DNA from: Ichthyophthirius multifiliis
Lineage: Eukaryota; Ciliophora; Oligohymenophorea; Hymenostomatida
DNA length: 53,508 bases
Reading direction: 5' to 3'
Assembly (NCBI RefSeq): GCF_000220395.1
Contig: NW_004086829.1
Coordinates: 1 to 53,508, forward strand
How positions within the stretch are numbered: the stretch's first letter is position 1; each line of letters starts with the position of its first letter. The notes under the pieces were generated by a model. It was not told the DNA's origin. It saw only the letters and a program-made list of their open reading frames with translations, and ran no database searches. The position numbers and the translations under genes were made by a program. Positions 1-10,252 of this stretch are shown piece after piece.

Positions 1-93
1 TTATATATAAATATATAAATATGAATATATATAAATATATATATAACTAAACTAGCAAATGTTTTTAATTATTTAATAGTCATTTATATTTTT

Positions 94-2399
94 TCATTTT
101 TTACAGGAACTTTATTTTTATTCTATATAATTTTATATTATATTTTCATTCAAATTCAATTTTAAATCATAATTAAATTTAATTATTTATATTTTTTCTG
201 ATTTATTTTTTTAAGTTGAACATTCTTTTATATTGTTTTAACTTGATATTTTATTTTTATATCTTACAAAATCTAAAATTTCCTATAATTATTTTACGTT
301 TTTATTTTAATTAATCGATATAAAGTACTCAAAAAAATTTATAATTTCATCTATTTTACAATTCTTATCTTAATTCATTAAAAACATTTAAAATTTACTC
401 ATTTTTATTTTTGTTATATTTTTTTCCATCATTAATTAAAAAGCTTCTGTAAACTATAAAAATATTTTATTTAAAAAATATGAATATTATATATTACTTT
501 ACTTTTCCTTTACTAAAAAATTCATAAACAATTTCACGGTATTTTTTAAGTCTATGCAGCATATCTATTCCTTACTAATAATTATATTCTTTTTAATCAC
601 ATTTTAATAATTTATATGCTATTTCTTTTTTATCAATTATCACATTATATTAAAGGTAATACTATAAATTATTTTGTTCTTAATTTTAAAATATTAAATC
701 TAACATTAATTCTTATATTTTTAATATTGAAGATGCTAATTAAGGTTAATTTTCTTTTTTTTTAAATAAATTATATTAAGTTTTTTATTTAATATATATA
801 TATATATTTTCAACAATCAAATTATCTTATATATTCTGAAAGTACTTAAACTAAATATTTTGTGTTTGTTTCCTTTTAATTTTTTAAAGGGATTAGTATA
901 TCATTATATATATCAGAAGGCATTATAACTGTGTATCCTATACTTATTTTAGAATTAGCTTAAGGATTTACATCCTTTATTTCTTTATTTTCTCTCATAT
1001 ACAATTTATATATTTCAAATAAATGCCTAAAGTAAGTAGAAATAATAACTAATTTTTCTTATTTAATTATTTTTTATTTGACCAAATCTAAAATAAATTT
1101 TTTCGAATTATTTCTTCTTAATATAATATTGAATCTTTCAATCTATAAAAAAACAAATTTAGATAATATATTTAATGTAAAAAAAATACATCATCTTATA
1201 TAAAATCATTAAATCTATTTAATTCAATATATAATTAATAAATTTCTGAATTAGATTTATTCAAAATTAAGTTGTTTCCTAAATATTTTATATCTTTTTT
1301 ATATAAAAAATCTATTTTCTCAGGTACTACAACTTTTATTTGTGGCTAATATCTTTTAATGTCATAAATTAAAGAAATTTAATTTTATTAACAGTTAATT
1401 ATTAATAGATTTTCTACTACAAAAATATTCATTTAAGTATCATGTGGAATAGTTATTTTCCAGTCCAATTTTTGTATTTTTTCATATGTAATATGATATA
1501 AGATAATTTAACCTTATTCTTAATCGATAAAAACTAAATAGGTTTTCTTATAAATATTTACTAAATAAATACATTGTTATTATGAAATATTTATATATTC
1601 ATTTGTATATTCTTATTAAAAATATTTGCTTAATTTTTCTAATCTTTATTTTTCATATAATTATAAATAATTTTCATATTATTTATTTTTTATTTCTTTT
1701 TCTTTCCCTTTATAATTATCTTCATATTGATTTTTTTAAAGAAAAAATGTTGAAATTTTTCCTTTTTCTTTTGCTGATGAAATTATTAATATTTAATTGA
1801 TTTCTTCATATAAAACTAAAGATATATTTATTTAATAATTTTTTTTTTCTTTTAAATAGTCATTTTTTAATTTATAAAGCCTAATATATTAACTATCACA
1901 TATTACAAAATCTATATTTTTTTTCACGTTGATTTTTTTTTAAACCCATTTAAAATATAATATGTTTCCTTTTATATCATTTTTATAATTTATAGTTATT
2001 CTCTATTCCTTTTATTCTTTAAGTTGAACAATTGCCTTAATTTTATTTTTAATTATTATATAAAAATAATTTTAGTTTTTTATATTATTATTACAATTGT
2101 ATTTAGTTATATTTAATATGCCACAAATGTTTCATTTTAATTTAAGCATAAATTTTTTATTTTATTACTATTTATTATTAAGAATATTTTAAATAATTTA
2201 TACTTTTTTTTTATTTTATTTTTTACGTATAAGGTATTTAATATTATGTAACCTTTTAATTAAATACACAATAAATAGTATCTTTAAAACAAAATACGAA
2301 TTTATTTTCTCTTTAATTATAAAATATACATCCTTAAAATTACTAAAATAATTTTGATTCTTCCGCTAGTCTAAATTAAATTAAATTTTTGTTTTCCAT
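94..2399 (-). CDS. RMC1: RMC1/Mic1-like regulator of the MON1-CCZ1 complex
   Basis: Minus-strand gene, start codon at 2399-2397 (protein begins MENKNLIQFRL), TGA at 96-94. Read with TAA/TAG as Gln it follows human RMC1 (C18orf8) from end to end: an N-terminal beta-propeller-like half including GQIILYHI and FVVENLLIINCQQNQISLIYDIK, then an alpha-solenoid half with VIMPSDIYNDILIPL, LVQVLSEYIRQFD and GIDMLHRLKKYREIV. RMC1 works with MON1-CCZ1, the Rab7 exchange factor of late endosomes. Introns are inferred after TG at about 1080 (ending ctttag) and around 735-808; the latter removes an apparent TGA at 812-810. A further intron near 450-500 follows FFSKGK, and at least one lies in the N-terminal third where I did not resolve the joins. 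The family assignment rests on recalled similarity, not a search. Confidence 0.78.
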
Positions 2400-2599
2400 T
2401 TTATATAAAATAATATTTCTTTTTAATAAATAAAATAGGTTTTTAAAGAAATATAAAATAATAAAAAATATATTTTTTAATTAATAAAAAATTAAAAATT
2501 TTAATTACATAAACAAAAATATTTATTTATTATATTCTTTTTTCTTTTTTTATTATTATTATATAATAAAAGTTATTATTAATATAATAATCAACTATA

Positions 2600-3080
2600 T
2601 ATTTAATAATTTTCGATTCATCTTTACATATAGTTTTTATTTTTTTAGTTTTAGATTAATCATACTTTTTTTGGTTAGAATTTAAGTCTACCCATAGATG
2701 AGTTTTAAGTAAAGAATTTATACAATCTAATTTCGTATAATTACATTAATATACACATAATATATATGTTAAAAATGGTTATTATCCTGATATGTGCTCT
2801 TGATTTTATACTTAAAAGTTAGACTATAACTTCTGGTTAACTTTTAATAAAGCCTAAAGTGATAATTTGAATTTTTTTTCAAGAATTAAATAATAATTTG
2901 AATTCTTATTGCTGGTTTAGTTTTCCTAATTACAGATACAGTTACATGTGTTAATGCACTTGGAAGAATATTTTAATTAGTTAATATTTCAAGACATCCT
3001 TTGAGAATTTCAGGAAATCCTAATGATTGATGTTATTTATTTAATGAATACAATTTTCCTTTATTTTCGAATATAAATTA
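2600..3080 (-). CDS. possible unrecognised coding segment
   Basis: I do not recognise this. On the minus strand a frame without TGA reads a peptide containing SLGFPEILKGCLEIL and LPSALTH. A second frame then continues with NYYLILEKKFKLSLQALLK and HLWVDLNSN. The join could be a very short intron (gtaact...attag, 20 nt, near 2927-2946) or a frame break. Base composition is clearly less AT-rich than the flanks, as in the real genes here, but I found neither a convincing start nor a stop. It lies just upstream of the RMC1-like gene on the same strand and is not part of it, because that protein starts at its expected N-terminus. It could also be a gene remnant. Confidence 0.28.
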
Positions 3081-3438
3081 TTAAAAAATATATTTTTTAA
3101 CTTGCAAATAATACATAAAATATAAAAAATAAAGATATATAATTAATATAAACATTTAACTTTTTATATAACAATTAATTAATTGATAATAAAATTTTAA
3201 CATTTAATGTTAAATTAATAATTTACATAAATTTAAATAAGTAAATAGAGAGAAATATAATAAACTTTTAATATATTTATATATAACAGTGACTTGATAG
3301 TTTAAAAATGTATTGTATTTTTTAATAATATTTTAATTCAAAAAAATAAAAAAAATATTAAATAACACAAAATAAAAAGATATATATAAATAATATACAT
3401 AAATTATATATAAAAAAATAAAATATTTATTTATTTTT

Positions 3439-3904
3439 TCATTTTTAGTTTTCTTTTTTATTATCTAATAAAAACTATACTTATTTTCCTTAAGCTTTTA
3501 AATTTTATAAATAATATCTTTCACATGCATCAGTATAAGAATCAACTAAATTTTTATATTTTAAATACATATAATATTTATTAATTTCATATGAAGCACC
3601 TCCAACTATAGATGCTGTCATACTTAATAATAAAATTGAATTAATACTCATAAATCGCTTAAAATGTTATTTTCTTTTAAATCTTTTTATTCTGTAATTA
3701 AAGGATTTTTAAAAATACTGGAGTTTATAAATAGCCAGAGGCATATTTTAATGCATTTAAAACTATAAATGTTGAAAGTGGATAAGTAATAAATTTTAGT
3801 CTTTGTTTTTATAGAAAATTTATATCATCTTGTGAAATTTCAGTAGATGTATCTTATGCTCCTTCATGTAAAATTCTTATATAATTTTCCATATTTTGAC
3901 TCAT
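3439..3904 (-). CDS. small protein with two hydrophobic segments, unrecognised
   Basis: Start codon at 3904-3902, one intron at 3658-3718 (61 nt, gtattt...ttttaag), TGA at 3441-3439. Exons of 186 and 219 nt give 134 residues with consistent phase. The protein starts MSQNMENYIRIL and has an acidic N-terminus. A hydrophobic stretch lies around residues 45-60 (ITYPLSTFIVLNALKYASGY) and a second around residues 66-82 (INSILLLSMTASIVGG). A Tyr/Lys-rich C-terminal part containing YTDACERYYLQNLK follows. This layout suggests a small two-pass membrane protein, perhaps of a mitochondrial or ER membrane, but I do not recognise the family. The intron is needed: without it the frame hits TGA right after the second segment begins. 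Confidence 0.62.
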
Positions 3905-4263
3905 TTAATATTTTGTTTAAAATATAAATATTATTTTTTATTTTTATTAAATATATATTTATCTTTAAATATTACATATTTGTAATATATATTGTTATTT
4001 ATTTATTATTATTTTTTTTTAATAATTTTTTGCTAATTTTTTATTAAAATATTTTTCTAAAATATCATTTTTTGCATAAACAATTTTTATATTTAAACCC
4101 CCCCCCCCCCTCAACCCCCATTTTATATTTATGATAAAAAAATAATTATTATATAATATATTAATTTATTTCAATATTTTTTTATCTAAAAAAATTAAAT
4201 AATACATAAATAAACACGATAATATATATATATATATATTTTTTATTTTTTGTTCAGATTCTT
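3905..4263. other. intergenic, with a GC outlier
   Basis: This AT-rich spacer lies between the small membrane protein gene and NTF2, both on the minus strand. Apart from the poly-C tract at 4098-4119 I see only A/T runs, including a (TA)n run near 4222-4238. It should contain the NTF2 3' end and the promoter of the downstream gene. Confidence 0.6.
4098..4119. repeat. C13-TCAA-C5 tract
   Basis: Thirteen consecutive C (4098-4110), then TCAA, then five C (4115-4119). Nothing else in this very AT-rich window resembles it. It lies in the spacer between two minus-strand genes, so the minus strand carries a G13 run. Ciliate telomeric repeats are CCCCAA-type, and the ...CAACCCC portion is only vaguely similar. 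Confidence 0.9.
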
Positions 4264-4629
4264 TCAAAATACAAGACGGAGTATATCGTTATGAACATAT
4301 AATCCTCCATTTCCATTAGGAAGAATATTAAAAAGTTAAGAAAATCTGAATTCTTCAGCATCGTCCATTTGAAGTGCACCTACTACAAATACAGTAATCG
4401 AACCATTTACAGGTCCTACTTAAACATCTAAATCATCTATTTTATAAATAATTTTTTAGAATCCCAAAGATTCAATTTTGTGTTAAATTTGTTATAATCC
4501 AACAAATTATTCACCATTGTAAGTCATTTAAGAGTTATTTTAATAGAAATTTATAAGATTATTCTTGTTTTGCATTAGGGCACCAAAATATGCAGTACAA
4601 AATTATTAAGCAACTTGTTTTGGTTCCAT
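4264..4629 (-). CDS. NTF2: nuclear transport factor 2 (NTF2)
   Basis: Single-exon minus-strand gene of 122 codons including the stop (TGA at 4266-4264), 121 residues, close to the usual NTF2 length of about 125. Recognisable family features in order are the N-terminal helix with QFCTAYFGALMQN, NLINFYQNNSQMTYNGEQFVG, the IESLGFQKIIYKIDDLDVQ strand region, then SITVFVVGALQMDD, the RFSQLFNILPNGNGGLYVHND segment, and the terminal ILRLVF. NTF2 binds RanGDP and FG-nucleoporins and carries Ran back into the nucleus. Glutamines are almost all encoded by TAA or TAG. No intron is needed. This is one of the clearest genes in the window. Confidence 0.92.
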
Positions 4630-5370
4630 TTTTTATATTTTTTATATTTTATATATATATATATATTTTTTTTTACTATATGATTTTTTTATTATAATTA
4701 TAAATATATATTAATATTTTATTTATAAATAATTTATTTTTATCCTTTTTTTTTTATTTTTTTCTTAAAATTATAAAAATAATTTTATTTTTCTAATAAT
4801 TAAAAAAAGTTATTTTTTAAATACATATTATTAATATTTATTGAAGTAAGATATATATATTTTTTATAATATTTTAGTATTTAAAAATTATAAACAAAAA
4901 ACAAATTTTACTTATTTAATTAAAATGATAAATATTATGAATATATATAATTAAAATTTTTAATATGAATTGTATTATATTTAATAAAAATAAATATTTT
5001 TAAATAAATTTTTAATAAATGATCAATTTATTTTATAGAAATTTAATTATCTTTTTATAAATTTTAATATTTTATATGTTTATTTTATTTAACAAAAAAA
5101 CAAAAATCTTTAATAAAAAAAATGAAGAAATTATATTTTTTTTTTATAAAAAAAAAGATTAAATTATTTAATTAATAATTAATTTATTTTAATAATAAAT
5201 AAAAATAAAAAAATATATAAAATAAAATATATAATGAATATTAAATTTTTAAATATTATAAAAATATTAGATATATAAAATATAAATAAAGTAAATATAT
5301 AAATAATTAAACATAAACATATATATATATATATATATATTATATTATATAGATTTATTAATATATTATT
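4630..5370. other. intergenic AT-rich spacer
   Basis: About 740 bp between the PHD-finger gene and NTF2, both on the minus strand. It holds long A/T runs and a (TA)n stretch near 5321-5340. I see no coding frame or RNA gene. Confidence 0.55.
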
Positions 5371-7022
5371 TCAATTAGTTTCATTTATAGAGCTATTACT
5401 TTATATCGTTGAACTCTATTATTAGCATTCTAATTATATCATTTTTTTAATTCTTTCAATATCTTCATTTATAATTTTTTCATCCAAAGTAAATTTAGTA
5501 CCTATAAAAAATTAATAAAAGAAATACAAAATTAATACCTAATGAATGTAGTAATTATTCAAATTAATTATTTATATAATATTAACCAAAAATATTACTA
5601 TTTGTAATTTATTATTCTTGGTTTCTCAAATTAGCAAGGTTCTTTTTGAAGTTTGATTTAGAATAAACTTCAAAATCCTTTTACATATTTTTTTTTTAAT
5701 ATTTAAGACATTTGGAATTCACTGAACTCTTTTTTTTTTCGCAAAGATTTCCATTTATTTACATTTAATTTTTAAATTGTTATTTTTACTCAAGTTTTTC
5801 ATATTTAGTTTTATTTTTACAATATTTCAATTGAGAATCTATTTTTTTATTCTAATTAAAAAATAATTATAATAAGATAAAATTATTTTAAAATCTAAAA
5901 TAATTATAAATAATATTTATATTAAAAAAAATATTATTGGTTAATAGAAATATAAATATTTGTAAAAAAAGAGAAAAAAAACAAAAAATTAAATACATTT
6001 AAGTTTTATAATATAAATTTTTTATAAATAATGATAATTTACAAAATACTAAAAAAAATAAATGCATTACTATATCATATATTTGATTACCTCATTTTTT
6101 TTACTTCTCAATCTACATCTAGGACATTCATATTTTTCTTTTCTTTTAATAAATTCATCGATATTTTCAATTCCATGTTAAGCTTCACATTACTTATGTA
6201 GCTAAGTAAAAAAAAAAAATTTAAATTTTTATAATCAAATAAATATATAATATAAAAAATATATATTTAAATATATATATAAATTTTTCTTTAAATATAA
6301 ATATATATATATATATATATAAATATACATATATATATATATATATTAATATAATTATATACCCAAAAATCACATTCATCACATTAAATCCATTCTTCAC
6401 CATCAACTTCATTTGTGTCAAAATATATTTATTTGCAGTATTGACAGTATTAGTTTCCTCTGTATCTTTCAAAGCATTTTGAACAGTAGTATATTTTTTC
6501 TTTGCTGTTGCCGTTTTTTTTGAAGGATTTATCTTATACTATTATAAGGTCTACTTGTCCTCCTTTCTAACAATATTGATTAAAGCATCTTTTTTTTGGC
6601 ATATGTTCGTTCTTGCTATTATTAAGTAAATTTGGCTTAGTTTTTTGGTATACTATTAATTTTTTATTGTTATAAAATAATTATTAGAATGATATTTATA
6701 ATTTAATTTATTTAATTATTCAAATAATTAATTTTTATTAAATTTGTTTTTTTATATATAAATTATAGTTTTTATAATTTTAGTTACTTTTAGTATTCAT
6801 TTTTTATTATTTTTCTTAATTTTCAGTAAGATTGAAGTATTTTGGTGATACCTTCATTTTTTCTATATTTTAATTTTTTTTTTTCATAAATTTATAAATA
6901 ACTTGTATGATTTATTATTGTTATAATTTTGGAATTGTTTATGATAATATTATACCTAATAATCTAGGAGATACTTTATTTTATATTGTTTGTTCTTTTA
7001 AAGAGCTAGAAGATGAACTCAT
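5371..7022 (-). CDS. PHD-finger protein
   Basis: Start codon at 7022-7020 (MSSSSSSLKEQTI), TGA at 5373-5371. A cysteine-rich core is clear: KRCFNQYCQKGGQVDL, then YYCSKCFERYRGNQYCQYCK, then DGEEWIQCDECDFW. The core continues after a 161-nt TA-rich intron (6202-6362) with LHKQCEAQHGIENID and YECPRCR. The C..C...CDECDFW.H..C...CP.C spacing is that of a PHD finger, which typically binds methylated histone tails, preceded by an extra C4 cluster as in some trithorax/ATX-type proteins. The C-terminal part has a Y..K.NF..NLANLRNQE stretch faintly like the TFIIS central domain. Further introns lie near 6855-6930, 6640-6790 and 6060-6100. The frame shifts by one at a ten-base run (5688-5697), probably an assembly error. 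Confidence 0.78.
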
Positions 7023-7401
7023 TTTTTAAAAATAAAAATGTTTATATATTTTTTTTTCTTTAATATATAAATATATAAAAAATAATATATATATATTAAT
7101 ATATATATATTTTATATATATATTTAATGAATATTTATTAAACATAAATAATTAATTATAAATTATAATTATATAAATATTTTATCATTAGTATTTATTT
7201 TTACATAATTAAAATACAAATTATTATTACACTTTTCAAAATATTAAATTTATTTAGTTAAAATCTATTATAAATGCTTATATTATATATAAAACAATAA
7301 TAATTATTTTAAATTATTATTTTTTTATTGAAATTAAATAAATACATTAAATTTAAATTTATTAATATATATTTTATATTTTTTTGAAATTTCTTTTATT
7401 T

Positions 7402-9772
7402 TCAATAATATAATTATAACCTTTAATCAAAAAAAAATATATATATATAATTATAAAAAAAACATTTATATTTTTAATATATATAATTTTTTTTTACCAT
7501 TAATTATTTTCATTATTATTTTTGTAATCATTATATATTTTATCTATAGTAATTTAAAAACAATCATCTTAATAAAAAATAAATGCAAAAATTATAAAAT
7601 AATTAATATAATATTTTTATATTATATATATAGTAAATATAAAAAAACTAAATTAACCTAGCATTTTAGGTAATGTTTCTTTTAAATATTAAGAAGGTTA
7701 TAATAAACAAGGATTTGTATTAACTTCTATTAAAATAGGTTGCAAGTTTTCTCTATTAATCATAAAATCATAACCAAAGATTTCAAAGCATCCTTATCTT
7801 TTAAACTTATTAATCTTTTAATGAACTGAAATAAAGGATATTATTATTATATCATGTATTTTTTAAATAATATTATTTTCAAAAAATTCACTCGAAATAA
7901 TAATTTTTTATTATATTAAATATTCACATAATTATTCTAAACTCAATTAATTTCCTTGTTCATATTTGTTATAATTTTTTGAATATTTTTAAACAGCATT
8001 ATTTGTTAAATGTATATATTTGTCTTTATTATCTAATGAATATTATTCACAACTGGTTCTAACAAGTCCTTTTCTTTAAAAAAGTATTTTATTTAATTAA
8101 AAATAGAATTTAAAAAAAATATTTATATACTTATAAACATATAAATTCATTTTTTCAGTTATTTATGTTATTAAAACCCATATTCTTAAATCAAATTTTC
8201 TATTAAAAATTAATAAAGGATTATCTATATACTTTTAGATTATACATTTGTATCTAAATTAATCTTATAAAAAATATATTTATTGATTGATATTTATATA
8301 TATTTTAATTACTTATTTATATTAAGCTTTAAAGTAATTTACTTAATTCTTCTAAACTATCAAATAATTAAACTCCTTATCCTCTATTAATTTTTTTGTT
8401 TAAAAAAAAAAATATAAATATAAATAAGAAATAATTTATACTAACCTATTTTGATTTACTGGTTTAAATATCCATAATTGTTATTTTTCTTATTTATTAT
8501 TTTAAATATTATAGTTAGAATATAAAGTTTTTTGGTTAAATTTATATTAATCTTAATTAAAGTTTATATTAATATTATTTTATTCAAAGTAATATTTGTT
8601 GAAATTTAATACATCTCTAAATAAAGATTAAAATAAAGTATAATTATCAAAATCTAAATTTTATTTATATTTAAATTCGTTTAAAAAGTTTTACAATTCA
8701 TTAAAAAATTCAGCACTTTTTAAATCAAAAACATATGTAAGGGGTATTATTTATGTTAATTATTCTTTTTTATTTGAAAAAAAATGCATTAAATTTTAAT
8801 ATAATAAAGACTTGTCAGATAATTGATTATGAAATTCAAAATGGTTATACATTTTAGTTTATTTTTAACAATTATTATTATTATTATTATATTTTTAGTT
8901 AAATTAACACATTTATCGAAAATATATTTAATTAGAAACTGGTTGCCATATAAAATCTGGATATTTTTTTACATTTTTATATTCACTATGTTTTATCCAT
9001 ATTGGATCCCTTAATTAAAAAACATATTCAATTAATTCTTTATTATTTCCATCTATTACTTTAAAACAAAAAGGTTTAAGTTAATATACATATTATTTTT
9101 CAGGAGATTATGTTCTTAAAACTGAATTATATACTGGATAAAAATTTTTAGGAATTTATATTGTTTTTATAATATAATTCTATTCTTTTTTTTAAAATAT
9201 ATATAAATATATTTGTTTTTTTGTAAATATTTATTTACATTCAGTTTTAAATGGATATTTTACAATTCTTAAAGATGTATTTTAATCTTATTAATTATAA
9301 AAACTTTTTTTTTAACTTTTCTTTTTTTAAATAACACATAAAGGACTTATAGATTTGATCCTTTTATAATTTTAAACTAAGAATAAATAATAAATTAATT
9401 TAAAAAAAATTTAAGCATATAATAGTTGTTGAAAAAATTATATTTTATATTTTCTTTTTATTCATATATATTTTATGTTATACTTTGTTTATTTTCTTTT
9501 GCTATAGAATCAAAATTATTATTAAGTATATTATTAGTTGACATTTAGATACATACGTTCTTTTAAGGACATAACTTAATTTATTATTCATCATTTTTTT
9601 TATCATTTTTAGGATTATTTAATATCTCATATACACTGTTTGGATCTATTTTATATGGAGATTTTATTATTTACTCGAGTTTTGTTAATTGTTTTTTATC
9701 CATATTTTAAAAAAATAAGTCTAATTGATTTTTTTAATTGGCTAAGTTATCTTTATAAGTATTTATATTCAT
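7402..9772 (-). CDS. tubulin-tyrosine ligase-like (TTLL) enzyme
   Basis: Start codon at 9772-9770 (MNINTYKDNLANQKN). After a Gln/Asn-rich N-terminal region and introns comes a TTL domain: MDGNNKELIEYVFQLRD and DFIWQPV, then HFEFHNQLSDKSLLYQNL. Near the end come CFEIFGYDFMINRENLQP and LIEVNTNPCLLQPSQYL, the ATP-grasp metal and nucleotide-binding end of the domain. The C-terminus continues over an intron to DDCFQITIDKIYNDY, and after a last intron beginning gtaaaaaaaaa the frame closes at TGA 7404-7402. TTLLs add Glu, Gly or Tyr to tubulin tails, mostly in cilia. The substrate cannot be decided from sequence alone. Exon borders in the middle were not all resolved. Confidence 0.84.
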
Positions 9773-10252
9773 TTTTTTTTATAAATAATTGTTATCAAAA
9801 TAAATAGAAAAATAAAATAAACTAATATAAAAAAAATATAGTCAATAAATATTGTGTTTTTTAAAAAAAATATTCATTATGTTAAATTTTAATAACAAAT
9901 GATGTCATTAAATTAATTATATATATAAAAATAATATAAAATAATATATAGTAATGTTTTCAATTTTAGTTTATTTTTTAAATAGCTTTATTTATTATTT
10001 GTGTCATATACTTTAAATTTTATAGTTAATAAATAAATTATTAAGTGAAAATAAAAAATATAGAAAGTTATTAATGAAATACATAAAATTAATCTATTTT
10101 ATTAAATATTTTAAAATTACATAAATATTTTTAAAAACATATATATACATATATGTATAAATAATAAAAATAAAAATTATTTTTATTTATCAATATTAAA
10201 TAAATTGATAAAAGTATCAATTTATTATTATATATATATATATATATATTTA
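9773..10252. other. intergenic AT-rich spacer
   Basis: About 480 bp between the first SAPS gene and the TTLL gene, same strand. It contains A/T runs and a (TA)n stretch near 10229-10249. Nothing else was seen. Confidence 0.55.

Noticed and set aside
810..812. TGA as the end of the RMC1-like gene
   Set aside because: Conserved RMC1 sequence resumes at about 735 and continues to 94. A GT..AG intron removes this TGA in phase.
1582..1800. Plus-strand standard-code frame of 72 residues, very hydrophobic
   Set aside because: It lies antisense to the RMC1-like coding sequence. Phe/Leu/Ile-rich frames are the usual shadow of Lys/Asn/Gln-rich ciliate genes.
4098..4119. Telomere or chromosome-end addition site
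   Set aside because: No array of CCCCAA or similar repeats is present and normal genes lie on both sides.
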